NCBI RefSeq assembly: GCF_903181435.1
Contig: NZ_CAEUHO010000001.1
Location: forward strand, 2,728,001 to 2,792,000
Length of the DNA stretch: 64,000 nt
Source: Bacteroides acidifaciens
GTDB lineage: Bacteria; Bacteroidota; Bacteroidia; Bacteroidales; Bacteroidaceae
Direction: 5' to 3'
The notes beneath the pieces were generated by a model that had not been told where the DNA came from, ran no database searches, and saw only the letters and a list, made by a program, of their open reading frames with translations. The position numbers and the translations under genes are program-made. Shown one piece after another: positions 9,265 through 16,937 of this stretch. Each line of letters opens with the position of its first letter. Within the stretch, counting starts at the first letter, position 1.

Positions 9265-9858
9265 ATGGAAAAAGAAAGCCAAACGATATTTGATAAGAAT
9301 GTAATTGAGTTCGTAACGGTAGCCGCCGAATTTTGTGCATTTCTCGAACGTGCCGAACGCATGAAGCGTAGCGACTTCGTTGATACATCCCTGAAAATAC
9401 TACCCCTGCTCTATCTCAAAGCATCTATGCTCCCGGAATGCGAGACTATCGGGGATGAGGAACTCGAAACGTATGTGACAGAGGAAATCTACGAAATCCT
9501 ACGTATCAATCTTGCGGAATTGATGGGCGACAAGGATGATTATCTGGACGTATTCGTACAGGATATGGTTTATAGCGACCAACCCATCAAAAAATCCATT
9601 TCGGAAGATTTGGCAGATATCTATCAGGATATCAGAGATTTTATTTTCGTTTTCCAATTGGGACTGAACGAAACGATGAACGACTCATTGGCACTCTGCC
9701 AGGAGAATTTCAGAATGTTGTGGGGACAGAAGCTGGTAAACACGCTGCGTGCACTCCACGACGTGAAATACAACCAACAAGAAGAGGACGGTTGCCATTG
9801 CCACGATGACGATTGCCACTATCACGAAGACGGCTGCCATTGCCACCACGATGAATAG
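9265..9858 (+). CDS. DUF5063 protein with Cys/His-rich C-terminal tail
   Basis: A 197-residue cytoplasmic protein with no signal or membrane segment. The first 170 or so residues look helical and acidic and match the DUF5063 type found in Bacteroidetes; the function is not established. The last 21 residues (177-197) are nearly all Cys, His and Asp: five Cys (177, 179, 184, 191, 193) and seven His, built from near-repeats of a CHCH unit. This looks like a metal-binding tail (Zn, Ni or Cu), an inference. The ATG at 9265 is chosen because it follows the -7 box; an upstream TTG in frame falls inside that box. The stop overlaps the next gene by 8 bp. Confidence 0.85.
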   Translation: MEKESQTIFDKNVIEFVTVAAEFCAFLERAERMKRSDFVDTSLKILPLLYLKASMLPECETIGDEELETYVTEEIYEILRINLAELMGDKDDYLDVFVQDMVYSDQPIKKSISEDLADIYQDIRDFIFVFQLGLNETMNDSLALCQENFRMLWGQKLVNTLRALHDVKYNQQEEDGCHCHDDDCHYHEDGCHCHHDE

Positions 9859-10510
9859 ATTAGAAATGATTGTAAGAAGAACCATAGATAAAGATGAATT
9901 AAAGGAGCTCCCGAAAACCATTTTTCCGGGACGAATCCATGTTATCCAATCGGAAGCGGAAACGGAAAAGGCGGTAGCCTACCTGCAATCCAGAACTGTG
10001 ATAGGTATCGATAGCGAAACGCGCCCTTCCTTCACGAAAGGACAGTCGCACAAAGTAGCACTCCTTCAGATTTCTTCCGAAGAATGTTGCTTTTTGTTTC
10101 GTCTTAATATGACAGGGTTAACCCAGCCATTAGTTGACTTGTTGGAAAATCCGGGCGTGATTAAAGTCGGCCTTTCACTAAAAGATGATTTTATGATGCT
10201 GCATAAACGTGCACCTTTCACTCAGCAGAGTTGCATCGAGCTGCAAGATTATGTACGCCAGTTCGGCATCCAGGACAAAAGCCTGCAAAAGATTTACGCA
10301 ATACTGTTTAAAGAAAAGATTTCCAAATCACAACGCCTATCCAACTGGGAAGCCGATGTACTGAGTGACGGACAAAAGCAATATGCCGCCACCGATGCCT
10401 GGGCTTGTCTCAACATCTATAACCTGCTACAAGAGCTGAAGCAAACGGGCAATTATGAAATAGCCCCCGAAGAAAAGAAAGAAGAACATTTAATCGAATC
10501 AGATAAATAG
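9851..10510 (+). CDS. 3'-5' exonuclease, DEDDy (WRN/RNase D-like) family
   Basis: The 219-residue product is a single exonuclease domain. The acidic metal ligands are visible as GIDSETRPSF (Exo I), VGLSLKDDFMML (Exo II) and YAATDAWACL (Exo III with the Tyr of the DEDDy class). It lacks the HRDC domains of full RNase D and the helicase of WRN, so it is the compact form common in bacteria. Substrate (DNA or structured RNA) is not known. ATG 9851 overlaps the end of the DUF5063 gene; a second ATG at 9866 (MIVRRTIDK) is equally possible. It is followed within 6 bp by an rRNA methyltransferase, pointing to one transcript. Confidence 0.9.
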   Translation: MNRLEMIVRRTIDKDELKELPKTIFPGRIHVIQSEAETEKAVAYLQSRTVIGIDSETRPSFTKGQSHKVALLQISSEECCFLFRLNMTGLTQPLVDLLENPGVIKVGLSLKDDFMMLHKRAPFTQQSCIELQDYVRQFGIQDKSLQKIYAILFKEKISKSQRLSNWEADVLSDGQKQYAATDAWACLNIYNLLQELKQTGNYEIAPEEKKEEHLIESDK

Positions 10511-10516
10511 AACATC

Positions 10517-11695
10517 ATGCATAAAGTCTACCTCAAACCCGGCAAAGAAGAGTCACTCAAAAGATTTCACCCCTGGATTTTCTCCGGTGCAATCTCCCGT
10601 TTCGACGGAGAACCCGAAGAAGGTGAAGTTGTAGAAGTATATACCTCAAAAAAAGAATTTATCGCTGAAGGACATTTCCAAATCGGAAGTATCGCCGTAC
10701 GCGTACTTTCTTTCCGCCAAGAACCTATCGACCACGAGTTCTGGAAACGTAAGTTGGAAATTGCATACGACATGCGTCGCAGCATCGGTATTGCTACGAA
10801 TCCAACGAACAATACCTATCGTCTCGTACACGGTGAAGGTGACAACCTTCCCGGGTTGGTTATCGACGTTTACGCCAAGACCGCTGTCATGCAGGCACAT
10901 TCGGCAGGAATGCATGTAGACCGCATAGCAATCGCTGAAGCTTTATCAGAAGTAATGGGGGATAAAATAGAGAATATTTATTATAAATCAGAGACAACGC
11001 TCCCTTTTAAAGCCGACCTTTTCCCTGAAAACGGTTTCCTAAAAGGCGGAAGCAGTGATAATATCGCGCAAGAATACGGATTGAAGTTCCATGTGGACTG
11101 GCTGAAAGGCCAGAAAACAGGATTCTTTGTAGACCAGCGTGAAAACCGTTCTTTACTAGAACGCTATGCCAAAGACCGTTCGGTACTGAATATGTTCTGC
11201 TACACCGGCGGGTTTTCATTCTACGCTATGCGCGGCGGCGCAACGCTCGTCCACTCTGTCGACAGCTCTGCCAAAGCCATTGATTTAACAAATAAGAATG
11301 TAGAGTTGAATTTCCCCGGTGATCCTCGCCACGAGGCTTTTGCCGAAGACGCATTCAAATATCTCGACCGCATGGGCGACCAGTATGACTTAATCATTCT
11401 TGACCCACCAGCCTTCGCAAAGCATAAAGACGCTTTACGTAATGCTCTGCAAGGTTACCGGAAACTAAATGCCAAAGCATTCGAGAAAATCAAGCCGGGC
11501 GGCATCCTGTTCACTTTCTCCTGTTCACAGGTAGTGACCAAGGATAATTTCCGCACTGCCGTATTTACCGCAGCCGCCATGTCGGGACGCAGTGTGCGTA
11601 TCCTGCACCAACTAACCCAGCCTGCCGACCATCCGGTAAATATCTACCACCCCGAAGGGGAATACCTCAAAGGATTAGTACTCTATGTAGAGTAG
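10517..11695 (+). CDS. Class I SAM-dependent rRNA methyltransferase, RlmI-like
   Basis: A 392-residue protein with an N-terminal PUA RNA-binding domain (about 1-70, starting VYLKPGKEESLKRFHPWIFSG), a linker domain, and a Rossmann methyltransferase domain with the SAM-binding stretch VLNMFCYTGGFSFYA, the catalytic-loop motif ILDPPAFAK and FSCSQVV carrying the second Cys. This architecture is that of RlmI, which makes m5C in 23S rRNA (position 1962 in E. coli). The Bacteroides target is inferred. It is the last gene of the DUF5063-exonuclease unit. Confidence 0.9.
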   Translation: MHKVYLKPGKEESLKRFHPWIFSGAISRFDGEPEEGEVVEVYTSKKEFIAEGHFQIGSIAVRVLSFRQEPIDHEFWKRKLEIAYDMRRSIGIATNPTNNTYRLVHGEGDNLPGLVIDVYAKTAVMQAHSAGMHVDRIAIAEALSEVMGDKIENIYYKSETTLPFKADLFPENGFLKGGSSDNIAQEYGLKFHVDWLKGQKTGFFVDQRENRSLLERYAKDRSVLNMFCYTGGFSFYAMRGGATLVHSVDSSAKAIDLTNKNVELNFPGDPRHEAFAEDAFKYLDRMGDQYDLIILDPPAFAKHKDALRNALQGYRKLNAKAFEKIKPGGILFTFSCSQVVTKDNFRTAVFTAAAMSGRSVRILHQLTQPADHPVNIYHPEGEYLKGLVLYVE

Positions 11696-11772
11696 AAAAG
11701 AGGGCGTTAACAGAAAAAAGGAAGAATCAAAGTTAATTAGAGTTAACAAATAAAAGATTTATAGCAAAACAT

Positions 11773-11804
11773 TATGTTGTATAACATAAAACCTCTTATC
11801 TTTG
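11773..11804 (+). promoter_or_regulatory. Promoter of the small RNA
   Basis: TATG (11773-11776), 20 nt, then TATCTTTG (11797-11804): the -7 box is perfect and the -33 box has one mismatch. The -33 element overlaps the 7-bp inverted repeat at 11772-11789, a possible operator. No open reading frame of note begins at the expected start point near 11810. Confidence 0.65.
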
Positions 11805-11809
11805 CACTG

Positions 11810-11880
11810 TGTTTTTCATGGTATTAGATTTAAGGTTAACAAAGATTGGCTGTCTGGGATAGATAGCCTTCTTTTTTTTA
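11810..11880 (+). ncRNA. Probable small RNA, about 70 nt, with intrinsic terminator
   Basis: Directly after a well-formed promoter comes a short segment with the core TATTAGATTTAAGGTTAACA, then a stem-loop (GGCTGTCT 11848-11855, loop GGGAT, AGATAGCC 11861-11868, one G-U pair) and a run of T residues, a textbook intrinsic terminator. The unit lies between two genes and matches neither as a leader, because it terminates 160 bp before the transporter gene. The core resembles an element that I recall as recurring in Bacteroides intergenic regions and that could be one of the paralogous sRNA families reported there; that link is memory, not checked. Confidence 0.65.
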
Positions 11881-11989
11881 TACCCCCTCCATCTACTTTT
11901 TCGAAAGCAAATCACCCCATTTCTTCGCATTTATGCCTTTTTTATCGCCTTTTTATCAAATATCTAGTCTACCTATTCAATGAAAATAT

Positions 11990-11997
11990 TATATTTG
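11990..11997 (+). promoter_or_regulatory. -7 box upstream of the nucleoside transporter gene
   Basis: TATATTTG lies 41 bp before the ATG at 12039. No convincing -33 element is seen. The expected start near 12004 leaves a leader of about 35 nt. Confidence 0.5.
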
Positions 11998-12038
11998 CAT
12001 CTATTATCAACAAAAGAGAAACACAAATTTAAAAAGTC

Positions 12039-13292
12039 ATGAGTATAAAAGTTCGTTTGATTATTATGAACTTCCTGCAATTCTTTGTCTGGGGGTCATG
12101 GTTAATATCACTAGGTGGTTATATGGGTAGAGAACTCCACTTCGAAGGTGGACAGATTGGAGCTATTTTCGCCACTATGGGTATCGCTTCTTTGGTAATG
12201 CCTGGTATTATTGGTATTATTGCCGATAAATGGTTTAATGCGGAACGTTTATACGGACTTTGCCATATTGCAGGAGCAGCCTGCCTCTTCTATGCCTCTT
12301 CAGCAACGAGTTATGACCAGATGTATTGGGCTATGTTACTTAACCTCTTAGTATATATGCCGACTTTATCATTGGCCAACACTGTATCATACAATTCTCT
12401 GGAACAATATAAGTGCGACCTCATTAAAGACTTCCCCCCTATTCGTGTATGGGGAACAATCGGCTTTATCTGTGCCATGTGGGCGGTAGACCTTACCGGA
12501 TTCAAAAATTCGAGTGCGCAGCTTTATGTAGGCGCCGCATCTGCATTGTTGCTCGGACTCTATTCTTTCACCTTGCCGGCTTGCCGCCCCACTAAGTCGG
12601 AAAACAAATCTTTGCTTTCCGCTTTCGGACTGGATGCACTGGTATTATTCAAAAGAAAGAAAATGGCAATTTTCTTCCTTTTCTCCATGCTTTTGGGAGC
12701 AGCCTTACAGATTACCAACACATACGGCGACCTGTTTTTGGGTAGCTTCGCCAGTATTCCCGAATTTGCAGAATCCTTTGGAGTGAAACATTCGGTTATC
12801 CTGTTGTCCATATCCCAAATGTCCGAGACGCTGTTCATTCTCGCCATACCTTTCTTCCTGAGACATTTCGGCATCAAGCAAGTAATGCTTATCAGTATGT
12901 TTGCATGGGTATTCCGTTTTGCTTTGTTCGGCTTCGGAGATCCGGGTAACGGACTGTGGATGCTTATCCTTTCCATGATCGTTTACGGTATGGCTTTTGA
13001 TTTTTTCAACATTTCCGGTTCGTTGTTTGTTGAACAAGAAACCAGCTCTTCCATCCGTGCCAGCGCACAGGGATTATTCTTTATGATGACCAACGGATTG
13101 GGAGCAATCATCGGCGGATATGCCAGCGGCGCTGTGGTGGATGCATTCTCTGTATATGCCGACGGCAAACTGGTAAGTCGAGAATGGACAGATATCTGGC
13201 TGATATTTGCAGCTTATGCACTTGTCATCGGAATTCTGTTTGCTTTAGTATTCAAGTACAAGCACCAGCGGGAGAATCAAACAATTAAGTAA
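12039..13292 (+). CDS. NupG-type nucleoside:H+ symporter (MFS)
   Basis: A 417-residue inner-membrane protein with about 12 hydrophobic segments. The start MNFLQFFVWGSWLISLGGYM, the IRVWGTIGF motif after the DFPP loop, and GLFFMMTNGLGAIIGGY late in the protein are typical of the nucleoside/H+ symporter branch of the major facilitator superfamily (NupG, XapB). It would import purine or pyrimidine nucleosides for salvage. It opens a plus-strand run (transporter, nuclease, rsmE, DUF4836, ABC pair); only 8 bp separate it from the next gene. Confidence 0.9.
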   Translation: MSIKVRLIIMNFLQFFVWGSWLISLGGYMGRELHFEGGQIGAIFATMGIASLVMPGIIGIIADKWFNAERLYGLCHIAGAACLFYASSATSYDQMYWAMLLNLLVYMPTLSLANTVSYNSLEQYKCDLIKDFPPIRVWGTIGFICAMWAVDLTGFKNSSAQLYVGAASALLLGLYSFTLPACRPTKSENKSLLSAFGLDALVLFKRKKMAIFFLFSMLLGAALQITNTYGDLFLGSFASIPEFAESFGVKHSVILLSISQMSETLFILAIPFFLRHFGIKQVMLISMFAWVFRFALFGFGDPGNGLWMLILSMIVYGMAFDFFNISGSLFVEQETSSSIRASAQGLFFMMTNGLGAIIGGYASGAVVDAFSVYADGKLVSREWTDIWLIFAAYALVIGILFALVFKYKHQRENQTIK

Positions 13293-13300
13293 GAAAAACA

Positions 13301-13894
13301 ATGGACAAAAAGGTAGAATTACAAGTTATAAATATCACAAACAGCCAGGCGCAGGTAGGCGCATTTGCGATGCTATTAGGCGAAGTGGACGGTGATCGGC
13401 AATTGCCGATCATCATCGGTCCGGCAGAAGCCCAAGCTACCGCTCTGTATCTGAAGGGAATCAAAACGCCCCGCCCGCTAACACACGACTTATTCATTTC
13501 CACTCTCACAGTATTGGGAGCCAGTCTGATACGTGTGTTAATTTACAAAGCTAAAGATGGTATTTTCTACTCCTATATCTACCTTAAAAAAGACGAAGAT
13601 ATTATACGTATCGACTCACGCACCTCGGATGCGATAGCTATGGCTGTGCGTTCCGACTGTCCAATTCTAATCTACGAATCCATTCTAGAACAGGAATGTC
13701 TGCATATGTCTGACGATAAAAGAACCCATTCCGAAAAAACAGAGGATGACGAAGACTCCGAAAAAGAACATCACTCATCGGCTTCCACGTCTCTCTCTCT
13801 AGAAGAGGCATTACAACAGGCTATAAAAGATGAGAACTACGAATTGGCCGCACAGATACGCGACCAAATCAATTCAAGAAATAAAAATCAGTAA
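13301..13894 (+). CDS. Bifunctional nuclease (BFN/DUF151) with UVR motif
   Basis: A 197-residue cytoplasmic protein. Residues 1-130 form the BFN domain (LPIIIGPAEAQATALYLKG, RPLTHDLF, RIDSRTSDAIAMAVR), a fold first described as a DNase/RNase in plants and also called DUF151. A charged linker (about 140-165, rich in Glu, Asp and Ser) leads to a C-terminal UVR motif (LEEALQQAIKDENYELAAQI), the helical hairpin by which UvrB and UvrC meet. The BFN-UVR pairing is usual in Bacteroidetes. A role in nucleic-acid repair or regulation is inferred. Confidence 0.88.
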   Translation: MDKKVELQVINITNSQAQVGAFAMLLGEVDGDRQLPIIIGPAEAQATALYLKGIKTPRPLTHDLFISTLTVLGASLIRVLIYKAKDGIFYSYIYLKKDEDIIRIDSRTSDAIAMAVRSDCPILIYESILEQECLHMSDDKRTHSEKTEDDEDSEKEHHSSASTSLSLEEALQQAIKDENYELAAQIRDQINSRNKNQ

Positions 13895-13902
13895 CTATTA
13901 TT

Positions 13903-14601
13903 ATGCACGTATTTTATACTCCTGATATACAAAAGAGTAATGAACTTCCAGAAGAAGAAGCACAACATTGCACCCGTGTCCTACGGTTAAGTATCGGAGA
14001 TGAAATCACCCTCACCGATGGCAAGGGTAATTTCTATAAAGCAGAAATTACGGCTGCCACCAACAAGCGTTGCCAGGTAGCCGTTAAAGAGACACTCTTT
14101 CAGGAACCGCTATGGCCTTGCCATTTACATATTGCCATGGCACCGACCAAAAATATGGACCGTAACGAATGGTTTGCAGAGAAAGCTACCGAAATAGGTT
14201 TTGACGAGCTGACTTTTCTCAACTGCCGTTTCTCCGAACGTAAAGTCATCAAGACCGAACGAATCGAGAAAATCCTCGTTTCAGCAATCAAGCAATCACT
14301 CAAAGCCCGTCTGCCCAAACTGCATGAAATGACAGATTTCAACAAGTTCATTGTCCAGGAATTCAAAGGACAAAAATTCATTGCCCATTGTTATGAAGGT
14401 GAAAAAACGATGCTGAAGAATATCCTGAAGCCCGGAGAAGACGCACTTGTGCTGATAGGCCCCGAAGGAGATTTCAGTGAAGAAGAAGTGAAAAAAGCCA
14501 TTGAGCAGGGATTTGTCCCCATCAGTCTCGGCAAATCACGGCTTCGTACAGAAACAGCGGCACTGGTAGCTTGCCACACGCTAAACCTGCTAAATCAATA
14601 A
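13903..14601 (+). CDS. rsmE: 16S rRNA (uracil1498-N3)-methyltransferase
   Basis: A 232-residue SPOUT-class methyltransferase with a PUA-like N-terminal domain (EEAQHCTRVLRLSIGDEI) and the C-terminal knotted SAM site: LIGPEGDFSEEEV followed by SLGKSRLRTETAALVACHTL. These motifs are diagnostic for RsmE, which makes m3U1498 in 16S rRNA of the small ribosomal subunit. It starts 8 bp after the nuclease gene and ends 51 bp before the DUF4836 gene, so it sits inside an operon. Confidence 0.96.
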   Translation: MHVFYTPDIQKSNELPEEEAQHCTRVLRLSIGDEITLTDGKGNFYKAEITAATNKRCQVAVKETLFQEPLWPCHLHIAMAPTKNMDRNEWFAEKATEIGFDELTFLNCRFSERKVIKTERIEKILVSAIKQSLKARLPKLHEMTDFNKFIVQEFKGQKFIAHCYEGEKTMLKNILKPGEDALVLIGPEGDFSEEEVKKAIEQGFVPISLGKSRLRTETAALVACHTLNLLNQ

Positions 14602-14652
14602 CCATAGCAACCGGCCGAACCAATGATTATACAACTTTTAAATAACATAAGT

Positions 14653-16200
14653 ATGGCAAAGAAAATGATTTCACGACTCTCGGTACTGGCGGTACTGATT
14701 GTTTTTCTGACAGCATGTTCCAAGACATCAGAGTACACTAATGTGATACCGGCTGATGCTTCGGTAGTCGCTTCTATCAACCTTAAATCCCTTGCCAGTA
14801 AAGCAGGATTGGATGACAAGGAGAATGAAGCTGCCAAACAAAAAGTATTGGAAGCACTGAAAAGCGGAATGAACGCCGCTACTTTCCAGCAATTGGAAAA
14901 AGTCATGAAAAATCCCAGCGAATCGGGTATTGACGTAGAATCCCCATTCTATGTATTTTCTTCATCTTCTTTCCCATATCCGGCCGTCGTAGGTAAAGTG
15001 AACAATGAAGATAACCTGCACGCTTCATTAGACGTGATGACTAAAGAACAAATCTGTCAGCCAGTCAGTGAAGCAGACGGATATAGTTTCACTACCATGA
15101 ATGGTAGCCTGCTTGCTTTCAATAACTCTACTATAATGATCGTCACCGTAAACGGTACTTCCCAAACAGACAAAGCAAAAGAGGGAATCACCGCCTTGAT
15201 GAAACAAACAGCAGACAACAGTATCGTGAAATCCGGTGCTTTCCAGAAAATGGAAAAACAAAAGAGTGATGTCAACTTCTTCGCTTCTATGGAAGCTATC
15301 CCGGCAATTTACCGCAGTCAAGCAAGTATGGGTCTGCCCGCTGAAGTAAAACCGGAAGACATTACCCTCGTAGGCGGAATGAATTTTGAGAAAGGAAAGA
15401 TTGCTCTCAAATCAGAAAACTACACAGAAAATAATGCTGTTAAGGCATTGTTGAAAAAGCAAATGGAATCGTTTGGAAAAACCAACGGTACTTTTGTCAA
15501 ATACTTCCCAGCTTCTACACTGATGTTCTTCAATGTAGGCATAAAAGGAGAAAGATTTTATAACCTGTTAAGCGAGAATAAAGAATTCCGCAACACCATA
15601 TCTATCGCCAAAGCTGACGAAGTGAAAGAACTGTTCAGTTCGTTCAACGGTGATATTTCCGCAGGATTGATTAACGTAACAATGAACAGTGCCCCTACAT
15701 TCATGCTATACGCAGAAGTAAAGAACGGAAATGCACTCGAAACTCTTTATAAAAACAAACAATCATTGGGCTTGAAAAGAGGAGAAGATATCCTGGAACT
15801 TGGAAAAGACGAATACGTCTACAAAACCAAAGTCATGAACATATTCTTTAGAATTAAAGACAAGCAAATGTACGTTACCAACGACGAGTTACTCTACAAA
15901 AACGTAGGCAAGGCAGCAGACAAGTCTATTAAAGAAACTCCTTATGCATCAGACATGAAAGGTAAGTCTACGTTTATAGCTATCAACACCGAAGCTATCC
16001 TTGAGCTCCCTGTTGTCAAGATGCTGGCAGGTTTCGGTGGTAAGGAAGTCAAGGCTTATCTTGATCTGGCCAATAAAGTATCCTATATGTCTATGAGTTC
16101 GGATGGAGAAGTCAGCGAAATCGATCTCTGCCTGAAAGACAAAGATGTCAATGCCCTCAAACAAATTGTAGACTTTGCCAAGCAATTTGCCGGCATGTAA
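14653..16200 (+). CDS. DUF4836-type lipoprotein
   Basis: A 515-residue exported protein with a lipoprotein signal (MAKKMISRLSVLAVLIVFLT then AC, lipobox Cys near residue 23). The mature part begins with VIPADASVVASINLKSLASK, a stretch I associate with the Bacteroidetes DUF4836 family, and continues as a two-halved alpha/beta protein; no enzyme motif is recognised. ATG 14653 is preferred over the in-frame ATG 14623 because it gives the clean signal peptide. Its place just before an ABC ATPase and an FtsX-type permease hints at a joint envelope function, which is an inference from position only. Confidence 0.82.
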   Translation: MAKKMISRLSVLAVLIVFLTACSKTSEYTNVIPADASVVASINLKSLASKAGLDDKENEAAKQKVLEALKSGMNAATFQQLEKVMKNPSESGIDVESPFYVFSSSSFPYPAVVGKVNNEDNLHASLDVMTKEQICQPVSEADGYSFTTMNGSLLAFNNSTIMIVTVNGTSQTDKAKEGITALMKQTADNSIVKSGAFQKMEKQKSDVNFFASMEAIPAIYRSQASMGLPAEVKPEDITLVGGMNFEKGKIALKSENYTENNAVKALLKKQMESFGKTNGTFVKYFPASTLMFFNVGIKGERFYNLLSENKEFRNTISIAKADEVKELFSSFNGDISAGLINVTMNSAPTFMLYAEVKNGNALETLYKNKQSLGLKRGEDILELGKDEYVYKTKVMNIFFRIKDKQMYVTNDELLYKNVGKAADKSIKETPYASDMKGKSTFIAINTEAILELPVVKMLAGFGGKEVKAYLDLANKVSYMSMSSDGEVSEIDLCLKDKDVNALKQIVDFAKQFAGM

Positions 16201-16219
16201 TAATCTGTAAACAAACGGT

Positions 16220-16864
16220 ATGAATAGTATTCACCTACAGCAAACACTTCCCCAAGTGTTTGCTGACCGTAATTCGGTGACCTCAGACGTATGGCATCAA
16301 GACCTTATCTTCCGGAAAGGGGAAATGTACCTGATTGAAGCCGCTTCCGGCACCGGAAAATCATCCTTGTGCAGCTATATCTATGGCTACCGCAACGACT
16401 ATCAAGGGATTATCAATTTTGATGAAACCAATATCAAAGTATACTCCGTGAAGCAATGGGTCGACCTGAGAAAACATTCACTGAGTATGCTTTTTCAGGA
16501 TTTACGTATTTTCACCGAACTTACCGCCCTTGAGAATGTACAACTGAAAAACAACCTTACCGGATGCAAAAAGAAAAAGGAAATCCTGACATTCTTCGAG
16601 CAACTGGGCATCGCAGATAAAATAAACGTCAAAGCCGGCAAACTCTCTTTCGGGCAGCAACAGCGTGTCGCCTTTATCCGAGCACTCTGCCAGCCATTCG
16701 ATTTCCTGTTTTTGGATGAGCCTGTCAGCCACTTGGATGATGACAACAGCCGCATCATGGGCGAACTCATCATTGCCGAAGCCGAAAAACAAGAAGCCGG
16801 AATTATCGCAACTTCCATCGGCAAGCATATAGAGTTGCCTTACGACCGTATTCTGCAACTGTGA
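16220..16864 (+). CDS. ABC transporter ATP-binding protein (LolD/FtsE-like)
   Basis: A 214-residue ATPase with Walker A EAASGTGKSSL (the first Gly of GxxGxGKS is Ala), a Q-loop (MLFQDLRIF), the signature LSFGQQQRVAFIRAL and Walker B FLFLDEPVSHLD. The C-loop reads LSFGQ, the common FtsE/LolD form. It is followed 73 bp on by an FtsX-type permease, its likely partner. The first codons carry a perfect 12-bp hairpin (see separate entry), which is unusual so close to the start. The transported or signalled substrate is unknown. Confidence 0.9.
   Translation: MNSIHLQQTLPQVFADRNSVTSDVWHQDLIFRKGEMYLIEAASGTGKSSLCSYIYGYRNDYQGIINFDETNIKVYSVKQWVDLRKHSLSMLFQDLRIFTELTALENVQLKNNLTGCKKKKEILTFFEQLGIADKINVKAGKLSFGQQQRVAFIRALCQPFDFLFLDEPVSHLDDDNSRIMGELIIAEAEKQEAGIIATSIGKHIELPYDRILQL
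16238..16265 (+). promoter_or_regulatory. 12-bp perfect hairpin inside codons 7-16 of the ABC ATPase gene
   Basis: Arms CAGCAAACACTT (16238-16249) and AAGTGTTTGCTG (16254-16265) flank a CCCC loop. The hairpin begins 18 nt after the A of the start codon, a place where strong structure normally lowers initiation. No T-run follows, so it is not an intrinsic terminator. It could set the level of the ATPase relative to the upstream lipoprotein. Confidence 0.5.
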
Positions 16865-16937
16865 TGAGCCTATCCATAATATGACGTTATCACATTATTT
16901 CAAATCATAAATTGTAATTCGCAAAATCCTAAATAAA

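Larger units (their letters stand above)
11696..12038. other. 343-bp intergenic region with a small-RNA gene and the nupG-like promoter
   Basis: Left to right it holds an A/T-rich stretch after the methyltransferase stop, a 7-bp inverted repeat (TTATGTT/AACATAA, 11772-11789), a promoter, a compact transcribed unit with terminator, about 110 bp without a feature I can name, and the promoter of the nucleoside transporter. Confidence 0.7.

Noticed and set aside
11802..12032. Small protein of 76 codons starting in the sRNA region
   Set aside because: The frame would cross the intrinsic terminator and the next promoter, and its composition shows no coding signal.
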